Assembly: GCA_017536555.1 (NCBI GenBank) | Contig: JAFXHE010000016.1 | Coordinates: 1-64,000 of the forward strand | From: Alistipes sp. | Lineage (GTDB): Bacteria > Bacteroidota > Bacteroidia > Bacteroidales > Rikenellaceae | Length of the DNA stretch: 64,000 bases | Direction of reading: 5' to 3' | Shown: piece after piece, positions 57,587-64,000 of the stretch | Layout of the letters: each line of letters starts with the position of its first letter | How positions within the stretch are numbered: the first letter of the stretch is position 1 | The notes under the pieces: generated by a model | The model's database searches: none | What the model was told of the DNA's origin: nothing | Seen by the model: only the letters and a program-made list of their open reading frames with translations | Position numbers and translations under genes: made by a program

Positions 57587-59464
57587 CTATCTTCCTAATA
57601 TCGCCTTTTGCAGGGCGTTGCTGTCGTAGCCGCAGTCGGCATATAGCTCTTGGGGCTTGCCGTGTTCGACAAACCTGTCGTCGATACCTAACGTCACAAT
57701 CTCGGGGTGTACGCCGTGGCGTGCCATAAGCGCGCTCACCGCCTCGCCTACGCCACCACGCAGTATGCCATCCTCTATCGTTATCACGCGCTTGTAGCGT
57801 CGTCCCACCTCCAATATAAGCTCCTCGTCGAGGGGTTTTATGTAGCGCAGGTCGCATACCGCCACCTCCCGAGCACCGTCACGTGACAGACGCTCTGCCA
57901 CCTCCATTGCCACATTTGCCATCGTGCCTACGGCTATCACTGCCACGTCACGACCCTCGCGCAGCATCTCGCCACGCCCCTCCTCAAGAGCCTCGAAGGG
58001 GGTATTGCGCCACGTCACGCCCACGCCTGTACCTCGCGGGTAGCGTATGACGCTCGGATGTGAGGCGCGAGAGGCTGTGTACATCATCTGGCGCAACATC
58101 CACTCATTGCGCGGTGCTGCAACCACGATGTTGGGCACGCAGGCGAAGTATGCCATATCGAATGCTCCGTGGTGCGTAGCACCATCCTCTCCTACGATGC
58201 CACTGCGGTCGAGGCAGAGCACCACAGGTAGCTTTTGCAGGGCTATGTCGTGTATTACGTTGTCGTATGCGCGCTGCATAAACGACGAGTATATATTGCA
58301 GAAGGGACGCTCGCCACCTGCCGCTAAACCTGCCGAGAATGTCACGGCGTGCCCCTCGGCGATACCCACATCGAAGCACCTCTCGGGCATCTCGCGCATC
58401 ATAATATTGAGTGAGCATCCCGACGGCATTGCGGGTGTTATGCCCACTATGCGCTCATCGGCGCGTGCCAGGTCGAGCAGCGTCTCGCCAAATACATCCT
58501 GGTAGCGTGCCGCCGCGCTCTCGCTCTTTATCCTCTCGCCCGTCGTTACGTCGAAGCGTCCTGGGGCGTGCCACGTTGCAGGCTCCCTCTCGGCGGGGGC
58601 ATAGCCCTTACCCTTTATGCTCTTTATGTGCAGCAGCTTGGGGCCCTCGATGCTCTTGAGTCCCTGAAGCGTGTTTATAAGCTCCTTGATGTTGTGTCCG
58701 TCGACGGGGCCGAAGTATCGGAAGTTGAGGCTCTCGAAGAGGTTGCTGTTTTGCAGCAATCCCTGCTTTATGGCGTTTCCCGTCTTGCGTATAAGGTTGT
58801 GCACGGGTGGCACTACGGCAAGTATGCGCCATAGCGAGCGTTTGAGGGTGTTGTACCACCGCGACGTAGACATACGCACGAGGTATCTGTCGAGAGCACC
58901 TGCGGGCTTATCTATCGACATCTCGTTGTCGTTGAGCACCACGAGTATATCTGTCTTGGGTGATGCTCCAGCGTTGTTGAGACCCTCGAAGGCTAAACCT
59001 CCCGTCATCGCGCCATCGCCAATTACTGCTACGACGTGTTCGCTGCGTCCCTGACGCTCCAACGCCTTGGCTATGCCGAATGCTGCCGATATGCTCACCG
59101 ACGAGTGTCCCGCGCCAAACGAGTCGTAGGGGCTCTCCTCCATACGCGGGAAGCCGCTTATGCCGCCACGTGTGCGGTTTGTGCGAAAGGCATCGCGGCG
59201 CGAGGTTATAATCTTGTGGGCGTATGCCTGATGTCCCACATCCCATACAATGCGGTCATTGGGCGTGTCATATACATAGTGCAGTGCCACCGTCAGCTCC
59301 ACAGCACCGAGGCTTGAGCCGAGGTGTCCAGGGTTTACGGCGCAGCACTCAATCATATACTTACGCAGCTCGGCACAGTACTCCGTAAGCTCGCTTATTG
59401 CAAGTTGTCGCAGGTCGTCGGGGGTATCTACGCGCGTGAGATATTTATATGGTGTGTTTGTCAT
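57587..59464 (-). CDS. dxs: 1-deoxy-D-xylulose-5-phosphate synthase
   Basis: 625 residues. VNPGHLGSSLGAVELTVALH, the thiamine-diphosphate motif GDGAMTGGLAFEGLNNAG with VLNDNEMSID, and AGHSSVSISAAFG are present. The transketolase pyrimidine domain (MPSGCSLNIMMREMPERCF) and C-terminal domain follow. It makes DXP, the first step of the MEP isoprenoid route. Own promoter upstream, terminator shared with nagB. Confidence 0.96.
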   Translation of the reverse strand: MTNTPYKYLTRVDTPDDLRQLAISELTEYCAELRKYMIECCAVNPGHLGSSLGAVELTVALHYVYDTPNDRIVWDVGHQAYAHKIITSRRDAFRTNRTRGGISGFPRMEESPYDSFGAGHSSVSISAAFGIAKALERQGRSEHVVAVIGDGAMTGGLAFEGLNNAGASPKTDILVVLNDNEMSIDKPAGALDRYLVRMSTSRWYNTLKRSLWRILAVVPPVHNLIRKTGNAIKQGLLQNSNLFESLNFRYFGPVDGHNIKELINTLQGLKSIEGPKLLHIKSIKGKGYAPAEREPATWHAPGRFDVTTGERIKSESAAARYQDVFGETLLDLARADERIVGITPAMPSGCSLNIMMREMPERCFDVGIAEGHAVTFSAGLAAGGERPFCNIYSSFMQRAYDNVIHDIALQKLPVVLCLDRSGIVGEDGATHHGAFDMAYFACVPNIVVAAPRNEWMLRQMMYTASRASHPSVIRYPRGTGVGVTWRNTPFEALEEGRGEMLREGRDVAVIAVGTMANVAMEVAERLSRDGAREVAVCDLRYIKPLDEELILEVGRRYKRVITIEDGILRGGVGEAVSALMARHGVHPEIVTLGIDDRFVEHGKPQELYADCGYDSNALQKAILGR

Positions 59465-59492
59465 CTTTTCGGTGCTCTCATTTATGCATCCA

Positions 59493-59500
59493 CAAATATA
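59493..59500 (-). promoter_or_regulatory. Promoter -7 box of dxs
   Basis: On the minus strand TATATTTG at 59500-59493. No good TTTG box is seen at 19-22 bases. The leader would be about 20 bases. Confidence 0.5.
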
Positions 59501-59621
59501 GACATTTTTTTTGATGCCACACCCTAATTTACCCTAAAATAGTGTTGTGGGTAGTGTTGCGGGAGTGTTGTGGCATCTGCTCGAGTTCTGCTTGGGTAGC
59601 TGCTCCTATTGTTGAGGTGTG

Positions 59622-60752
59622 CTATCTTACGCGCAGACGCTGACCTATGCGCAGTATGCTCTTCGACGATATGTTGTTCAGCGCGCAGAGCCTCTTTACT
59701 GTGGTGTTGTAGCGCGCGGCGATGTGTCCCAGCGTGTCGCCACTCTTTATCGTGTACCACACACCGTCTGTCGTTGTGGTCGCCGCTGCTGTGCTCTTTG
59801 CCGTTGTGTCGGGGTCTACCACGTTGAGCTTCACGCTGTTTAGGTGTAGCCCCGAGTATGCCTTGTCTATGCGTGCGCGTGTTATCTCCACGTCGCGGTC
59901 TACCGTGCGTGGGAAGTCTGCCGTAGAGTGCTTAAATAGCCATTCGTAGGTCTCGCGGAGGTAGAACAAACGTGCCAAGAGCGAGTGTCCTGCTCCCGAC
60001 AGCTCGTCGTAGCGCATAAGGTTTGCCGTGTCGCTACTTTCAACGATGTCGCGCACGCGGCGTGATGCACTCACAGGCACATCGCGGTCTGCTGTGCCGT
60101 GCATTATCCATAGTGGCACGCGGCTCAATGATGCGGGGTTCTCTATAGATGAGCCGCCACACAGGGCCATAGCTGCTGCTGTCTGGTGGGGGTATGTCGC
60201 TGCGAAGTCGAGTGTGCCGTAACCACCGAGGCTCATACCCAAGACATAGAGGCGCGTAGCATCCACCTTGTAACGCTCCTTCACCCACTCCACTATCTGC
60301 ATCACCCTCTCGGGCCTCCACCAGCCGTCGCCACGGTTCTGCGGTGCTATGACCACAGCGTCAATCGCCACACCCATCGTCAGAGCATCTAACGTGCCAT
60401 ACTTTCGCACGCGGTATAGATCCCTGCCACAGAGGCTGCGTCCGTGCAGGAATATCACTATGGGCAGACCCTCATTGCGCTCGCCTGTGGGTATTATGCG
60501 CTCCACAGTGGGGTAGTCGCCAAGCAGGCTGTCGGGCGTTATCCTCTCGCGGCGTAGAGCCACCTGCCTCTCTTCGGCTGCCTGTTCTGCCTCTTGTGTA
60601 GCTGCCGACAGTCGCTCTGCACCCTCGGGGAGATACAACCAGAAGTCATAGCCATTGGCGACAGAGTCGCGCATTGCGTATAGCTGTGCCGAGCATAGTG
60701 TGGGGAGTGCCACCCCGACGATGATAAGTATTGCGATATGTAGTCTGCGCAT
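59622..60752 (-). CDS. Exported esterase-like alpha/beta hydrolase with LysM tail
   Basis: 376 residues. Signal peptide (MRRLHIAILIIVGVALPTLC, cleavage near SAQ). The hydrolase domain (about 95-300) has the nucleophile elbow GMSLGG (Ser174), acid in HGTADRDVPV and His in GAGHS, like poly-hydroxyalkanoate depolymerase or feruloyl-esterase-type enzymes. Residues 330-376 are a LysM domain (VWYTIKSGDTLGHIAARY). LysM should bind peptidoglycan, so it probably acts in the periplasm. This pairing of domains is uncommon to my knowledge. Confidence 0.82.
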   Translation of the reverse strand: MRRLHIAILIIVGVALPTLCSAQLYAMRDSVANGYDFWLYLPEGAERLSAATQEAEQAAEERQVALRRERITPDSLLGDYPTVERIIPTGERNEGLPIVIFLHGRSLCGRDLYRVRKYGTLDALTMGVAIDAVVIAPQNRGDGWWRPERVMQIVEWVKERYKVDATRLYVLGMSLGGYGTLDFAATYPHQTAAAMALCGGSSIENPASLSRVPLWIMHGTADRDVPVSASRRVRDIVESSDTANLMRYDELSGAGHSLLARLFYLRETYEWLFKHSTADFPRTVDRDVEITRARIDKAYSGLHLNSVKLNVVDPDTTAKSTAAATTTTDGVWYTIKSGDTLGHIAARYNTTVKRLCALNNISSKSILRIGQRLRVR

Positions 60753-60811
60753 AAGCCTAATTTTATACTATGTTGTCTGTGAGCGTTGGTTACAATGGAC
60801 GTATATGGCGG

Positions 60812-62332
60812 TTACGATATACGGAACTTGTATATATGTTTGCCGCGTGTGCCGACAACCACGCAGTCGTCGATGACTACGGGTGACGACTCGAAGTTCC
60901 ACGCCATACGCCTCTTAAAGATTATTTTGCCCGTCAGAGCATCAATGAGGTAGACGTTGCCTATGACATCGCCCGTGAATATGAACATCTCGCCCTGCGA
61001 GGTACATAGTGCCACAGGTGATGACCACGAGTAGTGGTCGAGGCGCGTGCGGTAGACGATGTTTCCCGAGCTGCGGTCTATGGCTACGAGTGTGCCATTG
61101 TCGTCGCCCCAGCCACAGATGTTGCTGAATATCAGGTGTGAGCAGTTTGCGCGTCCGAGCAGCGGTGTTGCGAACATACCACCCTCGCGCAGCTTCTCGG
61201 CGTAGTCTATCTTGTGGCAGGGTATGCGCTGCTGCCATATCTTCTCGCCTGTCAGCGCATCGAGCTTCGTGAAGTTGCAGTATCCGCTATCGCCCTGCTT
61301 GTCTACGGCGGTGCCGCTGTATAGCACCACGCGACCCTGCTCCTCGGCTACGACGGGTGAGGAGTCGCTGTCGTCGCCTGTCGAGAACATCCACACGGGG
61401 CGCATCGTCTCGGCGTTCACACATAGCAGTATGCCGCTGTTGTCGCTGAAGTATACATAGTTCTGCCACACCGCTGGCGAGGACTCCATACCTGCTGCGG
61501 GGTAGCCACGACGACGATAGCGCAGGAGCGAGTGTATCTCGGCGCGTGTGTCGTCTGCTGTGAGCTTGTATAGTGTGCCATTCTCCGAGGCGCGTATTAT
61601 AAAGTCGCCCACAAGCACTGCCGATGGGTCGTAGGCACTCCATCTGCGCCACGACTTGCTGTCACGCCCGTAAAATGCTATGCGTCGGTGTGTGAAGATG
61701 TTGAAGACCTCCGCACCTATGGGCTCTTCGGCAGGTATGCCCTGCCCTATGTAGAGGTTGCCGTTTAGACGCGGATCGAGCGACACCGTTCCCTTTATGG
61801 GGTTTCCTGTGTTGTGTGCGCGGCGTGAAGCCCTGCCTGTGTCGTAGTTTATGAAGTATACCTCGCCCGAGAGTGAGCCCACGATAACCTCGCGGCGCGC
61901 TGTGTCGAGTATCGCCGACGATGTGGCGAGCTGTGCCTCCACCATCTCGTCGCTCCACTCCACATATAGTGGCTGTCCTGTCCATCCCGAGCCGCCGCCC
62001 CATACGCCTGTCGATGTCTTGCGGCTGTCGTAGGCTGTGGCAAACTCCCACACCTTCTCAATCTGCGTGGGACGACTCGTCAGCGTGCCTGTCTGTGGCA
62101 TACTGCGCTGTGCCGAGCCACGGAACGTTAGCGTGTGGCGACGGTTGTCGTATCTGTCGACGTAGTCGCCTATGGTGGGAGGTGTCACCGTGTCGCGCAC
62201 CTCTACGACATACTCTATGCCCTTTGTCGAGCTAAATGTTGTGTCGGGGAGTGTTGTAGCACCCTCTGCGCTGCATATCGCCGCAAGCGCAGCTACGATT
62301 GCAAATACTCTTTTGTAGGTAGTAGTTCTCAT
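60812..62332 (-). CDS. Exported PQQ-type beta-propeller protein
   Basis: 506 residues from ATG 62332 (MRTTTYKRVFAIVAALAAIC), which gives a good signal peptide. A start at 62353 would lie upstream of the -7 promoter box. Repeated blades contain motifs such as SSPAVWQNYVYFSDNSG, LDALTGEKIWQQRI, SSPVALCTSQGEMFIFTG and YLIDALTGKIIFKRR. No catalytic PQQ-dehydrogenase residues are recognised. It is probably a scaffold in the periplasm, comparable only in fold to BamB. Its promoter box lies only about 9 bases from the start codon. Confidence 0.78.
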   Translation of the reverse strand: MRTTTYKRVFAIVAALAAICSAEGATTLPDTTFSSTKGIEYVVEVRDTVTPPTIGDYVDRYDNRRHTLTFRGSAQRSMPQTGTLTSRPTQIEKVWEFATAYDSRKTSTGVWGGGSGWTGQPLYVEWSDEMVEAQLATSSAILDTARREVIVGSLSGEVYFINYDTGRASRRAHNTGNPIKGTVSLDPRLNGNLYIGQGIPAEEPIGAEVFNIFTHRRIAFYGRDSKSWRRWSAYDPSAVLVGDFIIRASENGTLYKLTADDTRAEIHSLLRYRRRGYPAAGMESSPAVWQNYVYFSDNSGILLCVNAETMRPVWMFSTGDDSDSSPVVAEEQGRVVLYSGTAVDKQGDSGYCNFTKLDALTGEKIWQQRIPCHKIDYAEKLREGGMFATPLLGRANCSHLIFSNICGWGDDNGTLVAIDRSSGNIVYRTRLDHYSWSSPVALCTSQGEMFIFTGDVIGNVYLIDALTGKIIFKRRMAWNFESSPVVIDDCVVVGTRGKHIYKFRIS

Positions 62333-62340
62333 AACAGCCG

Positions 62341-62348
62341 CAAATATA
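62341..62348 (-). promoter_or_regulatory. Promoter -7 box of the propeller gene
   Basis: On the minus strand TATATTTG at 62348-62341, nine bases from the chosen start codon. Transcription would begin at or near the start codon, giving a leaderless or almost leaderless message. Confidence 0.5.
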
Positions 62349-62553
62349 CTCATTTATTTGCTAAAACGCTCACATCCACCCAATTTATTATGGCTGCGCC
62401 CTGCGCCACACCCTGCACCGCTTCTCCCTTTCGCGCCCTATCCAAGCCCTGTCCCTCTCTATCTCGCCCTCTCTTGCCCTATCTCTCTTGCAAAAAATTA
62501 CGCTCGGATGTGAAATAAGTGGTCAAAATTTTCGTCGTTTCGCCAAAAAAATG
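62349..62553. other. Pyrimidine-rich gap between divergent genes
   Basis: No gene. Bases about 62395-62490 are made of CCCT/TCTC-rich imperfect repeats (GCCCTATC, CGCCCTCTCTTGCCCTATCT). Confidence 0.5.
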
Positions 62554-62561
62554 TATCTTCG
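62554..62561 (+). promoter_or_regulatory. Promoter -7-like box of pyrH
   Basis: TATCTTCG differs from TAnnTTTG at one base and lies 26 bases before the pyrH ATG. It supports the later pyrH start. Confidence 0.45.
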
Positions 62562-62586
62562 CAGAAATTATAGAGTTACAATAGCT

Positions 62587-63306
62587 ATGGCACAATCGAA
62601 ATATAGAAGAATACTCCTTAAGCTCAGCGGCGAGTCGTTGCAGGGCAAGCAGAACTATGGTCACGATGTAGAGGTGTTGCGCGCCTATGCAGAGCAGATT
62701 AAGCGCATCTCGGAGCTCGGTGTCGAGATAGGCATCGTCATCGGTGGCGGCAACATCTTCCGCGGCATCCAGGGCGCAGGACGTGGCTTCGACCGCGTCA
62801 AGGGCGACCAGATGGGTATGCTCGCAACCATCATCAACTCGTTGGCACTACAGTCGGCACTCGAGTCGGAGGGCGTTAAGTGCAAGGTGTTAACCTCAAT
62901 ACGTATGGAGCCTATTGGTGAGTACTACTCGAAGGCAAAGGCACTCGAATTGCTCGCTGCGGGCTATGTTGTCATCATTGGTGGTGGCACCTCCAACCCC
63001 TACTTCTCTACGGACACCGCCTCGGCACTACGTGGCATCGAGATTGAGGCAGATGTTATGTTCAAGGGCACGCGCGTCGATGGCATCTACACTGCCGACC
63101 CCGAGAAGGATCCCACAGCCACGAAGTTTGATAAAATCACCTTCGATGAGGTGTTGGCACGCCGCTTGAAGGTTATGGATCAGACGGCGTTCACGCTCTG
63201 CCGCGAGAATGGCTTGTCGCTCATCGTCTTCGATATGGACACTGTGGGTAACCTTGAGCGTGTTGTTGCAGGCGAGAACATAGGTACTGTGGTAACACTC
63301 GAGTAA
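62587..63306 (+). CDS. pyrH: UMP kinase
   Basis: 239 residues from ATG 62587 (MAQSKYRRILLKLSGESLQG); the open frame continues upstream but without conservation. GIVIGGGNIFRG and GGGTSNPYFSTDTASALR are the UMP-kinase signatures. It phosphorylates UMP to UDP as a hexamer. The following 67-base gap contains ACTCAAATACGT twice. Confidence 0.96.
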   Translation: MAQSKYRRILLKLSGESLQGKQNYGHDVEVLRAYAEQIKRISELGVEIGIVIGGGNIFRGIQGAGRGFDRVKGDQMGMLATIINSLALQSALESEGVKCKVLTSIRMEPIGEYYSKAKALELLAAGYVVIIGGGTSNPYFSTDTASALRGIEIEADVMFKGTRVDGIYTADPEKDPTATKFDKITFDEVLARRLKVMDQTAFTLCRENGLSLIVFDMDTVGNLERVVAGENIGTVVTLE

Positions 63307-63373
63307 CTCAAATACGTTCAAAACTCAAATACGTCAAAAGAACTAATAAAACCAATTAAAACCAAATAAGACT

Positions 63374-63961
63374 ATGGCAAACACTAAACATAAGAGGCGT
63401 GGCTCTACGCTCTCGCTCGTTATTATGCTCTTGTTGCTTGTGGCACTCGCTGCGGCAATCATCTTCTTCCCCGTTGAGGCGAAGGCTACGACCTCGCTTC
63501 AGCAGCCCGATGACCTTGCAAAGACCACCCTTGTTCACGCGGGCGACACTGCTCCCGACTTCACTGTGCAGATGCTTGATGGCAGCCGTGTTAAGCTGTC
63601 GTCGCTTCGTGGCAAGCCTGTGCTTCTCATCTTCTGGGCTACGTGGTGTCCTCCCTGCCGCAATGAGCTTGCACACCTGCAGGAGGGTGTCATTGATGTA
63701 TATGGCGACAAGATTAGTGTGCTGCCCATCTCACGAGGTGAGGATGAGGGCAAGGTAAAGGCTTTCATCAAGAAGATGGGCTACAGCTTCAATGTCGGTC
63801 TCGACCCCGACCAGTATATATACCGCCTCTATGCCACCAACTATATCCCGCGCTGCTGCGTCATTGACGATGCAGGTGTTGTTGTCTATGCGGGTGTAGG
63901 CTACGACGATGTTGTGGCTGCGGAGGTGCGTGCCGCCCTCGACAAGGCGTTGGCGAAGTAA
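63374..63961 (+). CDS. TlpA-family thioredoxin-like protein
   Basis: 195 residues. An N-terminal membrane anchor or uncleaved signal (about 13-32) precedes a thioredoxin fold in the periplasm with the active site ATWCPPCRNE and cis-Pro region NYIPRCCVID. The AHAGDTAPDF-like opening (VHAGDTAPDFTVQMLDG) is typical of the TlpA/ResA/AhpC-TSA group. It likely reduces disulfides or serves cytochrome or envelope protein maturation. Complete within the window; the last 39 bases hold no feature. Confidence 0.9.
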   Translation: MANTKHKRRGSTLSLVIMLLLLVALAAAIIFFPVEAKATTSLQQPDDLAKTTLVHAGDTAPDFTVQMLDGSRVKLSSLRGKPVLLIFWATWCPPCRNELAHLQEGVIDVYGDKISVLPISRGEDEGKVKAFIKKMGYSFNVGLDPDQYIYRLYATNYIPRCCVIDDAGVVVYAGVGYDDVVAAEVRAALDKALAK

Positions 63962-64000
63962 GCCAGCCATTGCGTACAACTACTGAAGTGTAATAACAAA

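Overview
The window reads as about 64 kb of chromosome from a member of the Bacteroidales. The evidence is the gene order tuf - tRNA-Trp - secE - nusG - rplKAJL - rpoBC, the repeated Bacteroidetes promoter pattern (TTTG-like box, about 19-22 bp, then TAnnTTTG), the scarcity of Shine-Dalgarno sites, and typical families (TamL-like lipoprotein, rSAM/lipoprotein pair, DUF4956, DUF2490, NagB-PIG-L fusion). Codon use is GC-rich at third positions and the proteins resemble Alistipes/Rikenellaceae. That genus-level placement is an impression, not a measurement.

Layout. 1-11.8 kb: translation/transcription core, from the end of tuf to rpoC, closed by a strong terminator. 11.8-18.3 kb: alpha/beta hydrolase, dapF, a TamL-type outer-membrane assembly lipoprotein and two glycosyltransferases. 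18.4-21.4 kb: tRNA-Ser(CGA), then gene-poor, visibly AT-richer DNA full of inverted repeats. The tRNA 3' end recurs there once inverted and once direct, around a single WG-repeat exported protein; this looks like an eroded island. 21.4-23.8 kb: gpsA-pgi on the minus strand, divergent from the cell-shape operon mreB-mreC-mreD-mrdA(PBP2)-rodA, then surE and a NarL-type two-component pair (24.0-32.4 kb). 32.4-33.9 kb: a radical SAM/SPASM enzyme with its small lipoprotein partner behind a good promoter. 34.0-36.2 kb: a cold-shock protein and pckA.

36.2-44.1 kb: an eight-gene, single-strand, phage-derived cassette between pckA and prfA. In transcription order it holds two tail/baseplate-like proteins, ClpP-like prohead protease, major capsid protein, portal, a head-tail adaptor candidate, holin and a lysozyme-like protein. 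All frames are open, it has its own promoter, and no terminase, integrase, tape measure, replication or repressor gene is visible. This is the strongest candidate for an unusual system.

44.5-54.5 kb: prfA, a small exported YD-repeat protein, then VTC-type polyphosphate polymerase, DUF4956 membrane protein, DUF2490 barrel, a TonB-C protein with a plug-like motif, xseA-xseB, a zinc-ribbon methyltransferase, a long RSH whose hydrolase active site is degenerate, and a small PAS protein. 54.6-57.5 kb: a NagB/PIG-L fusion whose NagB catalytic Asp/His are replaced by Gln, next to an intact NagB. 57.6-62.3 kb (minus strand): dxs, a LysM-tailed esterase and a PQQ-type propeller protein. 62.5-64 kb: pyrH and a TlpA-like thioredoxin.

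A recurring theme is short tandem duplication in gaps just upstream of start codons (mreD, DUF4956 gene, RSH gene, PAS gene, capsid gene, polyphosphate polymerase gene), in a genome that mostly does not use Shine-Dalgarno pairing.
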